From JBDKUD01 sp050943315 (GTDB lineage Bacteria; Bacillota; Syntrophomonadia; Syntrophomonadales; Syntrophomonadaceae), in contig JBMNOY010000029.1 of NCBI GenBank assembly GCA_050943315.1, forward strand, positions 1 through 26,457: a DNA stretch of 26,457 bases, written 5' to 3'. The notes below the pieces were generated by a model. It made no database searches, was not told the DNA's origin, and was given only the letters and a program-made list of their open reading frames with translations. Below, one piece after another: positions 8,201-14,242 of this stretch (within the stretch, counting starts at the first letter, position 1; every line of letters starts with the position of its first letter). A program made the translations under genes and the position numbers.

Positions 8201-10204
8201 GCTTTAGAGGATGCTTCAGGCAGCAAGTATCAATACAAATATAATGGTGCTGATCTGCTTACCGAGCTAATCATGCCCGAAGGGCAAAGCTACAAATTTA
8301 GCTACGATGCGAACGGTAATGTTAACAAAATCACGATGCCGAGCGGTGGTGTGCACGCATTAGATTATACCGTGTTAGATCAGCCTTTAAGCTATTCTCC
8401 ACCAGCAAACGGCAGCTATCAGAAGAGCTATAATCTGGATCGGGAGGTTACTAATTTAACACTTCCCAGTGGACGCGAGGTACAATATCAATATGACGAT
8501 AGTGGGCGTGTAACTGGTATGCTTTATGATTCCGTAACCGCAACTTTCGGTTATAGTGATAATACCGACCGGGTTTCCACCATCACACGAGATCCCGACG
8601 GCATCAGCTATGAATTTGAGTACGATGGGGCACTGCCCACAGCCATGATTGTAACCGGTTTAATGAATGACAGTTATAGCTACGAATATAACAATGACTT
8701 TAATCTTATTAAATCTACACTGGGAACAGATGATATTATCTTTAAATTTGATTTAGACGGACGGGTGATTCAATACGGAACTTTTGACATCACTCGTGAT
8801 GATCCTTTTGGTCTGCCCACCCAAATCAGTGACGGGATATTGACCATTGATTATGAATATGATAACTTCGGCAGGCTGATAGACCGGACACATAAGGTAA
8901 ATAATCAGCAGATGTACCAGTTAGGTCTCAGGTATGACAATACCGGACTAATTGAACAAAAAACAGAAAATATGGCATCAGATACCTTAGAGTTAAATTA
9001 TGATTATGATGCCAACAAACAATTAGTGAGCATTACTGGAGATAAGGCTGAAAGCTATACTTATGACGAAAACGGCAACCGGTTGTCACATGGTGCGGAA
9101 TATGATGCCCAGGACCGCTTAACCGAGATGGGCGGAATAGCTTACCAGTTTAATGATGAAGGATATCTTACCCAGCGAGGCAATGATTCATTCGAGTACA
9201 CCGCTCAAGGCGAGCTGGTAAGAGCAACACTGGAAAGCGGCTCTGAAATCACGTATACCTATGATGGCATAGGCCGCCGAGTAGAACGTTGGATAAAGGA
9301 TAACGGTGAAGAAACACCCACTTTAACCGAACAATATTTATATGGTAATCCAGGCAACCCGTTTGAGATAACAGCCGTGCGAGATAGCGAGGGAATCTTA
9401 AGCCAATACTTCTATGATCAGGTTAATTGCCTTTTTGCTATTAATAAAGGTTCTGACTGGTTTTACGTTGCCACAGACCAGCTAGGCAGCCCACGGGTAG
9501 TCAGTGATGCTGACGGTAATATTGTAAAGACTATCGAGTATGATAGTTTCGGCAAACTTATATCAGACAGCAATCTTGATTTCAAACTTCCTATCGGCTA
9601 TGCTGGAGGAATTGCTGACCAGGATACCAAATTAGTTCATTTTGGGATGCGTGATTATGACCCAGCGGCAGGGCGCTGGACAGCTCGTGACCCGATTTTC
9701 TTTAATGGACAACAAGGAAATCTTTATGTTTACGTGAGCAATAATCCGGTTAACCTAAAAGATCCGTATGGTCTATTCTGTATAGGCGGTTCAGTATATT
9801 CCGGTGTTGGCATCGGAGGTCAGCTCTGCATTACCGGAGAAGGTGTCTCGGTTTGCGGCGAGGTTGGATTTGGCATAGGAGGCGGTATAGATATTGCTCC
9901 GATGGGAGGTTTAGCTAATACAGGAACAACCGTAGGTGCTCAAGCGGAGGCAACTTTCTATGGTATAGGACCTAGTGCCGCATTGACACTTGATAGCTGT
10001 GGCAGTTTACAGTTCACAAGTGCAATAAAAGTTGGGCCATTTTCTCAGTCTTTTAACTATGATTTCTTAGAAGGAAAATGGAGTACCGGCGATTTATCGG
10101 TAGGCGGAGAAAAAGCTGATATGAATAAAAGTTGGGCTGATTCATTTAAACCCAAGGTTAGTGCTAATGCCAAAGTTTACGGACAGGGATGTATACGGTT
10201 TTAA
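2273..10204 (+). CDS. Giant SLH-anchored, teneurin-like NHL/YD-repeat (RHS) surface protein
   Basis: A 2643-residue secreted protein with an AAGGAG site before the ATG. Domains in order: signal peptide (1-23, cleavage near AVA/A); three SLH domains (about 27-75, 85-136, 146-196), which bind cell-wall polymer; two carboxypeptidase-regulatory-like beta domains (about 205-340); a glycine-rich linker near 380; two near-identical fibronectin-III-like repeats (about 390-508 and 509-627); an SwmB/Ig-like domain (628-725); a transthyretin-like domain (767-850, REDGFFDMAVNGG from 801); a segment of about 240 residues seen in RHS proteins; a fibronectin-plug-like region (1095-1260, YAFIWDGKDAY at 1156); six NHL repeats (1271-1610); YD repeats (about 1626-2400); the RHS core with HFGMRDYDPAAGRW (2456-2469) and DPYGL (2497-2501); and a glycine-rich C-terminal tail of 142 residues. 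The protein probably sits on the cell envelope and acts in adhesion or contact-dependent delivery. The function itself is inference. Confidence 0.93.
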   Translation: MKKTLAVLFLCLGFLLCISAVAATDITDTNGHWAQVHIEKWINDGLIAGYPDGQFKPDNSITRAEFVSLVNRAFKIKNNDSTGNFNDVESADWFYDDVISAQAAGYISGYPDGTFKPNNPVTRQEAAVMINRLLGLETAAGDDVELFRDNTSFASWARPSIERVAARGIMSGFPDKTFGPLKNITRAETVVTLDNALAYSQEGSSEINGMVRIDNQPVGAVTVKIFAKDSPELLKEIITGQDGTFSFSLPDGKYEITALKGKNVGYKEITVIEGNAPGDQVIVLSEGAQVSGKLVDNQGKPLANVPLVFWTNPSFAGRTDNNGTFSVVLPIWGNNGQLLSYSAVYIYEGTRTTFMTNQQFNGDTNLGQIHTNIPRDTNSGGGGGGPSRDTTPPVWSTAYPKADDLSSDGFKLYFKTNENGKVYYVVLADAAAAPSAAEVKNGTGSGGAAVIAKGQQNLQAGTEISAAITGLAADTAYDIYVVAEDTVPNLQAAPVKLEITTRALDPGDITPPVWSPGYPKADDLSSDWFKLYFKANENGKVYYVVLTDAAAAPSAAEVKNGTGNGGAAVITKGQQNLQADTEISTTVAGLDADTAYDIYVVAEDTVLNLQAVPAKLDVATIALSDNLPPVLNSASINGSTLVLVFNETLNPISVPQSSDFNVEINNVAAEITDVSITGVQIIINLAVAAVHGDTATISYNGNSIQDKAGNAAKAFSNPITNNTGLLVAPPNDPTVVTSFLDSTAFLYSGDSPVQTNLAPDTVEENRVAVLRGRVLSRDNTPLSGVKITVVNHDEFGETFSREDGFFDMAVNGGGNLTLRYEKKGYITAQRQENVPWQNFTCFPDVVLIPYDTKENKVTLTKESPIQVAQGSQVEDADGKRQATLIIPAGVTAQKEDGSPISNLTIRATEYTVGDNGPQAMPAELPPNVGYTYCIEYSADEAENVRFSEPIFHYVENFIGAPVGGIVPMGYYDYDKAAWIPSENGRVIKITGINEGMAELDTVGSQVGVEPLNITDEEKRKLAELYGDKVGVELWRVPITHFTPWDCNWPYGPPEGVKPPNLPKPKVNDIFDPCTGRGSIIEYQTQVLGETAKVYGTPFTLNYSSSRVEGNKYIRTLAIPISTSSDLHKDLKRIDLEISVAGQFITKSFPAKPEQTYAFIWDGKDAYGRSVQGATTAHIRIGYVYPAIYNNPIPSDISFGQNGTSPAGGWSSNRENLEVTIWQESDALLSSLNTTATGLGGWSLNIHHSYDPYTQMLNLGDGSRRMTSGYGISTVAGNGTPGYSGDNGPATEAELYEPGNVAVGPDGCIYIADQVKHRIRRVDRDGIITTIAGTGVSGFSGDGGPAYLAQMDEPWGIAVAPDNSIYFADHTNHRIRRVDTNGIITTVVGPGDPRKSDDGLSALEAFIYRPMGIALGADGSLFISDMTERILRVGPDGIVTTLAGKNGYYGYSGDGGPAREALLNTPQGLAVGKDGSLYVADMQNNCIRKIGIDGIITTVAGNGISGFSGDGGPANEAQLSYPRGIAIDFVDGSLYIADAGNNRIRRIGTDGIITTVVGNGVTDAEGFGGYSGDGESPLLAQLNNPTDVAIGPGGNYYIADELNRRIRQVGQPTPGIITGGVVIPAQDGTELYIFDESGRHLRSINALTGNDIFNFSYDEQGRLIEVEDAFGNITSIQRDAEGNPTAIIAPGGQTTYLEVNENGYLSSIACPLLKKTDLEYTEDGLLTKFIDHKDNVHSFTYDELGRLIKDEDPAGGYTELSRSELGNGFNVEVKTAQGRISNYKVEYLSNADIRRVNTDPLGGITETLIKADGTSEITYPDGTKVTMVQGPDPRPGLGIMAPITRKVTVTTPEGLTSTVTRERMIEPADTFDLFSISKITDIINANGKEYRLTYDISTNDEDKTVTITDVTPEKRVAINILDQYGRLTEETIGTLAGETVVSLEPIKYSYDEKGRLTDVEQKDQHIIYTYDDMNRITALEDASGSKYQYKYNGADLLTELIMPEGQSYKFSYDANGNVNKITMPSGGVHALDYTVLDQPLSYSPPANGSYQKSYNLDREVTNLTLPSGREVQYQYDDSGRVTGMLYDSVTATFGYSDNTDRVSTITRDPDGISYEFEYDGALPTAMIVTGLMNDSYSYEYNNDFNLIKSTLGTDDIIFKFDLDGRVIQYGTFDITRDDPFGLPTQISDGILTIDYEYDNFGRLIDRTHKVNNQQMYQLGLRYDNTGLIEQKTENMASDTLELNYDYDANKQLVSITGDKAESYTYDENGNRLSHGAEYDAQDRLTEMGGIAYQFNDEGYLTQRGNDSFEYTAQGELVRATLESGSEITYTYDGIGRRVERWIKDNGEETPTLTEQYLYGNPGNPFEITAVRDSEGILSQYFYDQVNCLFAINKGSDWFYVATDQLGSPRVVSDADGNIVKTIEYDSFGKLISDSNLDFKLPIGYAGGIADQDTKLVHFGMRDYDPAAGRWTARDPIFFNGQQGNLYVYVSNNPVNLKDPYGLFCIGGSVYSGVGIGGQLCITGEGVSVCGEVGFGIGGGIDIAPMGGLANTGTTVGAQAEATFYGIGPSAALTLDSCGSLQFTSAIKVGPFSQSFNYDFLEGKWSTGDLSVGGEKADMNKSWADSFKPKVSANAKVYGQGCIRF
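3444..4140 (+). repeat. Tandem duplication of a 357-bp fibronectin-III-like module
   Basis: Within the giant gene, 3444-3800 and 3801-4140 align at a constant offset of 357 bases (119 codons), with long identical stretches, for example TTAAATTATATTTCAAG and GATATTTACGTGGTTGCC in both. By eye about 20 of roughly 113 aligned residues differ. The high DNA identity points to a fairly recent internal duplication or continued recombination. Confidence 0.85.
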
Positions 10205-10220
10205 CCTGAGATTAAAATAG

Positions 10221-10245
10221 AAGGGGCGGTTAACCCGCCCCTTTT
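10221..10245 (+). terminator. Terminator after the giant surface-protein gene
   Basis: AAGGGGCGG (10221-10229) pairs with CCGCCCCTT (10235-10243), followed by a T-rich tract. It lies 17 bases after the stop codon, so no same-strand gene is co-transcribed downstream. The rest of 10246-10445 shows no gene or clear signal. Confidence 0.85.
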
Positions 10246-10445
10246 CCCTTTAAATATCATAAATCCGCATTCTAGCACCAGGTAATTTGGTAACGTATAC
10301 TTCAGATTAGCCAATAGTGAGATTAAGAGTTATATTCGCCTATACAGCCTTTATAGTTGTATCTAAAAAGGAGTTTACTTTGAAAGGCAAGAGTTTATTT
10401 GTGTCCCCCCGATTGCGTACAGTCGCTTCCAATTAGCATAGTTGG

Positions 10446-11096
10446 TTATTTAATTTCATAGCTTTTCAGGGTGGAAGTGACAGATGTATCTCCGCTTATA
10501 AACTCTTGTTTAACCATTCCAGTATCTTTTTTGAAGTATTGGTATATGGTACTGTTGGCCCCGGCAGATTCAACCTTAATGCAGTTATCGAATTTGCCTG
10601 CCGGAGTATCTACCACGGCATCTGTGTCTACTATAGATTTCCTGACGGTATCTGTGCCTCCCCAGGTAGTGCCTGTCTTAATAGGGGCCTGCAAAATGAT
10701 ATCGTTTTCATTAGTGGTAAAGTCAGTTTCCAGTAAATTTTCGGGCTCGTAGTCTTCACCTGAAAAATAGATAATTCTTACTGCCGTATCAGTGGTTTCG
10801 AAAATACGTGTAGACACGGTACCACCGTTATCTTCAGTAGTTTGGGCCAGGTTACCTTTGCTGAACAGAACCTTGCGGGTAAAGCCGGCAAACTCATTAC
10901 CCATCCCTTCGTATTCCCAGTAACTGCCCACAGTTAGCGGATAATAGTCAGAGGGAAGCTCAGTCTGGGTCATCTGGTTGGGTTGAGCTTTGGTATCATT
11001 TTTACTTTTATCCATCGAGTTATTGGTACTAGGCTGGCAACCACTGATTATACCTATACATAATAAGAGTACTAAACTAATACTAATTCTTTTCAT
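10446..11096 (-). CDS. Secreted lipoprotein of unknown function
   Basis: A 216-residue minus-strand gene with an AAGGAAGG site before its ATG at 11094-11096. The N-terminus is a lipoprotein signal: MKR, a hydrophobic stretch, then the lipobox I-S-G-C with the modified cysteine at residue 20. A polar, asparagine/serine-rich linker follows (about 21-45), then a beta-rich domain opening with YYPLTVGSYWEYEG near residue 51. That opening is a motif I have seen in uncharacterised Firmicute envelope lipoproteins, but I cannot assign a function. It would be tethered to the outer face of the membrane. It converges with the giant SLH/RHS gene and is separated from it by a terminator. An immunity role is possible but its orientation is not the usual one. 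Confidence 0.8.
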   Translation of the reverse strand: MKRISISLVLLLCIGIISGCQPSTNNSMDKSKNDTKAQPNQMTQTELPSDYYPLTVGSYWEYEGMGNEFAGFTRKVLFSKGNLAQTTEDNGGTVSTRIFETTDTAVRIIYFSGEDYEPENLLETDFTTNENDIILQAPIKTGTTWGGTDTVRKSIVDTDAVVDTPAGKFDNCIKVESAGANSTIYQYFKKDTGMVKQEFISGDTSVTSTLKSYEIK

Positions 11097-11201
11097 TCAG
11101 TTCCTTCCTTTCTAATAACAGGCTTATATACAAATATTGTTTAACATTTTCTGCTGAGTTAGTCAGCTAATCAGGCAGGAACCCAAGGGATTTGGAAGGT
11201 T

Positions 11202-11224
11202 GGCTACCCAAATAATGGGTAGCC
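11202..11224. other. Hairpin in the divergent intergenic region
   Basis: GGCTACCCA (11202-11210) and TGGGTAGCC (11216-11224) form a perfect 9-bp stem with a 5-base loop. There is no T-run on either side, so it is not a normal intrinsic terminator. It lies between the divergent lipoprotein and phasin-like genes and may be an operator or mRNA leader element. Otherwise 11097-11374 holds only AT-rich promoter-like sequence that I could not resolve. Confidence 0.4.
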
Positions 11225-11374
11225 TCCTATCCGATCTGTGTATTGGGCTGGTCGAAGCTATCCTATTGAATTAGATTATTTTATAATGCATATGATATAT
11301 AAGAAGTCATAATATGTGCTAATCTAATAACAGAGCAGGTATACATCTTTTTTATATGGATAGGGGGTTATAGT

Positions 11375-11665
11375 ATGAGCTTATTTAGAAAAGCATTTTA
11401 TCTTGGGCTGGGAGCCATTTCCTTAACCAGGGAAAAGGCAGAAAAAACTATAAATGAGATGACCGAAAAAGGCGAAATGAGCCGAGAGGAAGCCAGAAAA
11501 TTTGTAGATGAAATGATAATAAAAGGCGAAGAGCAAAAAAATGAAGTACGCCGGATAATAAATGACGAAATTGACAAGTGGAGAAAAGAGTTCGGTGTAG
11601 TAAGAAGGTCGGAATATGAAGCACTGGAGGCCAGGGTCAAACAGCTTGAAGACAAGATGGTATAA
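11375..11665 (+). CDS. Phasin-like coiled-coil protein
   Basis: A 96-residue, highly charged and mostly helical protein. The N-terminal segment (MSLFRKAFYLGLGAISLTRE) is mildly amphipathic; residues 20-75 contain regular Glu/Lys-rich heptads, and the C-terminal YEALEARVKQLEDKM is a short coiled coil. This layout matches small phasin / polyhydroxyalkanoate granule-associated-like proteins, which in Firmicutes often sit beside a UbiB/ABC1 gene as here. No PHA synthase is in the window, so the granule role is unproven. The upstream AGGGGG spacing supports the ATG. A modest terminator-like hairpin separates it from the next gene. Confidence 0.7.
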   Translation: MSLFRKAFYLGLGAISLTREKAEKTINEMTEKGEMSREEARKFVDEMIIKGEEQKNEVRRIINDEIDKWRKEFGVVRRSEYEALEARVKQLEDKMV

Positions 11666-11691
11666 TGCTTGAAAATAATGAATTCTATTTA

Positions 11692-11725
11692 ACTGCCGGG
11701 GAGTGTTTCTCCGGCAGTGTTTCAA
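11692..11725 (+). terminator. Possible weak terminator between phasin-like and ubiB-like genes
   Basis: ACTGCCGG (11692-11699) pairs with CCGGCAGT (11711-11718), with partial inner pairing and a short T-containing tail (GTTTC). The poor T-run suggests attenuation or partial read-through into the next gene rather than full termination. Confidence 0.45.
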
Positions 11726-11751
11726 GTGCGCCCGTTTGAGGGGGGTAGGCA

Positions 11752-13419
11752 ATGCGCTTACACAGATTCAATCACATAAAGCATTTTAACCGATTTAAAG
11801 AAGTATCTAATATCCTGGTTAAACACGGATTTGGGTTTATTTTCGATCGTATTGATTTGCGCGGCCGGATAGGTTTTGAACAGCGGAAAAAAGACCAGAC
11901 TGAAATACCCCTGGGGAGCATTCCCCGGAGGCTTCGCTATGCTATTGAAGAACTGGGCCCAACGTACATAAAACTAGGACAACTATTAAGCACCCGGCCT
12001 GATGTACTGGGACCGGAATATATAGCTGAATTGGAAAAACTTCAAAATGAAGTGCCGCCTATTCCCTATGAACAGGTGTTGAACAGCCTTGTTGAAGAGG
12101 GAATCAATATCGAAAGGGATTTTGAGTACTTTAATCCCGAGCCCATCGCCGCAGCTTCAATTGCTCAGGTGCATGAAGCCTGCCTTAAAAATGGGGACCG
12201 GGTAGTAGTGAAAGTGCAGAGACCAGGAATTGAAGAGATTATTAGAGTCGACCTGGAGATTATTAGTGAATTCAGCCGTTTGCTGGAGAAAAGGACTGAT
12301 TGGGGAAAATTATACCGGATTGGGGATGTTGCAGATGAACTGGCCCAAGCTATAACCAGGGAGCTGGATTTTAATCAGGAGGCCCGTAATGCTCATATAT
12401 TTTGGAATAACTTTGCTGGTAGTAATAATATTAAAATCCCCCGGGTTTATTGGGATTATTCCTCCCGGAAGGTTATAACCCTGGAATATGTAGGCGGTGT
12501 CAAAATATCTAATTTCTCCGGTCTTAAGCAAGCCGACTATAGTACTGAGAAAATATGCCTAAACCTGGTTGATATTCTTTTTAAACAAGTCTTCGTGCAT
12601 GGCTTTTTTCACGCTGACCCTCATCCCGGCAATATCGCCGTAACCACAGGAAATACCATAATACTTTACGATTTTGGCCAGGTTGGAGTCGTGGACGAAA
12701 TGCTGAAACGAAATTGTATGGATATGCTTGTTGGCATGATGCGTTATGATGTGGCCGGGGTTACTCGCTCTTTGTTAAAGCTTGGGGTAGGTACCCAATA
12801 CATAAACCAAACGGAGCTGCAGCAAGATATTTCACGCCTTCAGCAGAAGTACTATGGTATGCCTTTATCAGAAATTAAAATTGGGGAAGCTTTGGGAGAG
12901 TTAGTTCAATTGTCGACAAACTATCAGATACGGGTACCTCCTGAACTCTCGCTAATGGTTAAGATGTTCATGACTGTCGAGAGTATGATATCCCAACTCG
13001 ACCCTACCTTAAGTATTATCGATGTAGCCGAGCCTTATGGGCGTAAGGTGCTTATGCAAAGATATTCTCCCGAACATGTAAAGGAGAAAGTAAGAAATAT
13101 CGCGTTTGATTACGCTAATCTTATTGAGACAGCTCCACGGGAACTGGAGAATATTCTGAATATACTTAAAGAAGGCGAATTACGAATCAAGATGGAGCAT
13201 AGCAACATTAACCGCCTGGGTTCCAGGATCGATATTATTTCTAATCGTCTGGCGCTGGCTATTATTGTAGCCAGCATTATAATAGGTACGGCATTGCTTG
13301 TCGACAAGACCGGTGATAACTTTATTAGGCAAATTCCTATGGTTGAGGTCGGATTTATAACCACCATGATTTTAGGGTTGTTTCTAATCTATTCAATAAT
13401 TCGCAGTGGCAGATATTAA
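11752..13419 (+). CDS. UbiB/AarF/ABC1-family atypical kinase-like protein
   Basis: A 555-residue member of the ABC1/ADCK/UbiB family. Visible family marks are the KxGQ motif (YIKLGQ, about 72-77), the alanine-rich nucleotide loop (AAASIAQVH, about 133-141), the ATP-contacting lysine in VVVKVQRPG (about 153), the catalytic-loop-like FFHADPHPGN (about 283-292) and the DFG metal motif in LYDFGQVG (about 305). Two C-terminal hydrophobic helices (about 500-520 and 532-550) anchor it in the membrane. Family members support lipid or quinone metabolism through ATP binding or hydrolysis; the substrate here is unknown. The start has a GAGGGGGG site. Since the setting looks anaerobic, aerobic ubiquinone synthesis is an unlikely role. 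Confidence 0.9.
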   Translation: MRLHRFNHIKHFNRFKEVSNILVKHGFGFIFDRIDLRGRIGFEQRKKDQTEIPLGSIPRRLRYAIEELGPTYIKLGQLLSTRPDVLGPEYIAELEKLQNEVPPIPYEQVLNSLVEEGINIERDFEYFNPEPIAAASIAQVHEACLKNGDRVVVKVQRPGIEEIIRVDLEIISEFSRLLEKRTDWGKLYRIGDVADELAQAITRELDFNQEARNAHIFWNNFAGSNNIKIPRVYWDYSSRKVITLEYVGGVKISNFSGLKQADYSTEKICLNLVDILFKQVFVHGFFHADPHPGNIAVTTGNTIILYDFGQVGVVDEMLKRNCMDMLVGMMRYDVAGVTRSLLKLGVGTQYINQTELQQDISRLQQKYYGMPLSEIKIGEALGELVQLSTNYQIRVPPELSLMVKMFMTVESMISQLDPTLSIIDVAEPYGRKVLMQRYSPEHVKEKVRNIAFDYANLIETAPRELENILNILKEGELRIKMEHSNINRLGSRIDIISNRLALAIIVASIIIGTALLVDKTGDNFIRQIPMVEVGFITTMILGLFLIYSIIRSGRY

Positions 13420-13427
13420 ATCACATC

Positions 13428-13457
13428 TTGACTAAGAATACTAGCAAGTGATAAAAT
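13428..13457 (+). promoter_or_regulatory. Promoter of the T-box/alaR-alaT unit
   Basis: A -35 hexamer TTGACT (13428-13433) and an extended -10, TGATAAAAT (13449-13457), are separated by 18 bases. They lie about 20-30 bases before the T-box stem I, the expected distance for the transcript to begin just ahead of the riboswitch. Confidence 0.6.
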
Positions 13458-13478
13458 TACCGTTAATCGAATAAAAAA

Positions 13479-13712
13479 AGCGATGATCAGACGAGTAGCT
13501 ATGGTACTCTGTTTCTAGAGAGCCGGGTCAGGTGCAAACCGGTAACAGGTCTGTAGTGAAGGCCATCTGTGAGTTCTGGTGCAAAGTGTTTATTTTAACA
13601 CCTAAGCCGGACGGTTATAACCGTTATATTTTTTGAGTCGGGCATATGCCAACCAGGGTGGTACCGCGGGAATGTTAAAACTCTCGTCCCTTATAGGGAT
13701 GAGGGTTTTTTG
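13479..13712 (+). ncRNA. T-box riboswitch, predicted tRNA-Ala specific
   Basis: The antiterminator box AGGGTGGTACCGCGG at 13655-13669 is diagnostic. Stem I begins near 13480: CAGA (13488-13491) pairs with TCTG (13566-13569), and GAGTA (13493-13497) faces GTGAA (13556-13560) in the specifier loop. Two registers are possible: GGC (Gly, 13561-13563) or GCC (Ala, 13562-13564). GCC is followed by the conserved purine and has the same five-base distance to TGAG as in the glyQS leader as I recall it. The acceptor-pairing bases TGGT would match discriminator A, as in tRNA-Ala, not the U of tRNA-Gly. The downstream genes fit alanine. Uncharged tRNA-Ala should block the terminator and turn on alaR-alaT. 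Confidence 0.92.
13680..13711 (+). terminator. T-box-controlled terminator
   Basis: CTCTCGTCCC (13681-13690) pairs over ten positions (two of them G-U) with GGGATGAGGG (13696-13705), followed by six T. The left arm overlaps the sequence needed for the antiterminator, as expected for T-box attenuation. Confidence 0.9.
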
Positions 13713-13753
13713 TTTTTAGAAAAGCTATAGCTTATTAAAAGGAGGTAAGGTTT

Positions 13754-14242
13754 ATGGAGCTGGAAAAAAAAGTTCTGGCACTAATAGAACATGATGCCAA
13801 ATTAAGTGCCAAAACAATCGCCATAATGCTTGACGAAAGTGAAGAAACCATTGTCCAAATAATTTCCAAGCTGGAACAAAATAAAACAATTATCGGATAT
13901 GGAACAGTTATTAACTGGGACAAAGTAGGTGGAGATGGTGTTACGGCCATGATAGATGTTAAGGTAACACCGCAAAGAGAGGTTGGCTTTAATAGTATCG
14001 CAGAACGAATATCCCGCTTTCCCGAAGTGAGTTGTGTCTATCTGATGAGTGGACTATATGATTTGTCGGTAATTGTAACCGGTAAAACCATGAAAGAAGT
14101 AGCTTCCTTTGTTTCCCATAAGCTGTCTACCCTTGATAATGTGCAGAGCACGGTAACTCATTTCATACTGAAAAGATATAAACAGGATAACTTTATATTT
14201 GATGAACCTAAAACAGATAAAAGATTGGTGGTAAGTCCATGA
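13754..14242 (+). CDS. alaR: Lrp/AsnC-family regulator, AlaR-like
   Basis: A 162-residue Lrp/AsnC protein. Residues 2-60 form the winged-helix DNA-binding part (LSAKTIAIMLDESEETIVQIISKLEQ), and about 66-150 form the RAM amino-acid-sensing domain. An AAAAGGAGGT site precedes the ATG. Its stop overlaps the next gene's start (ATGA), so the two are translationally coupled. This length and partner match the Bacillus subtilis AlaR(YugG)-AlaT(YugH) pair, in which AlaR is linked to alanine metabolism. The effector is inferred from this context and the alanine T-box. It probably controls its own operon, giving transcriptional control in addition to the riboswitch. A different Lrp-type regulator of the aminotransferase is the alternative. 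Confidence 0.85.
   Translation: MELEKKVLALIEHDAKLSAKTIAIMLDESEETIVQIISKLEQNKTIIGYGTVINWDKVGGDGVTAMIDVKVTPQREVGFNSIAERISRFPEVSCVYLMSGLYDLSVIVTGKTMKEVASFVSHKLSTLDNVQSTVTHFILKRYKQDNFIFDEPKTDKRLVVSP

Noticed and set aside
10446..11096. Lipoprotein as immunity protein for the RHS protein
   Set aside because: It is on the opposite strand, convergent, and separated by a terminator; immunity genes normally follow on the same strand. Kept only as an alternative.
11266..11296. Promoter-like TTGAAT and TATAAT/TATGAT before the phasin-like gene
   Set aside because: Spacing is 10 bases to TATAAT or 19 to TATGAT; neither is convincing enough to annotate.
11423..11752. Minus-strand ORFs opposite the phasin-like gene
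   Set aside because: The + strand frame has a good ribosome site, charged heptads and a family match; the antisense frames are rich in Phe/Ser/Leu as expected from complementing Glu/Lys codons.
13561..13563. GGC (glycine) as the T-box specifier
   Set aside because: It lacks the purine that normally follows, has one base too many before TGAG, and tRNA-Gly would need TGGA rather than the TGGT seen in the antiterminator.
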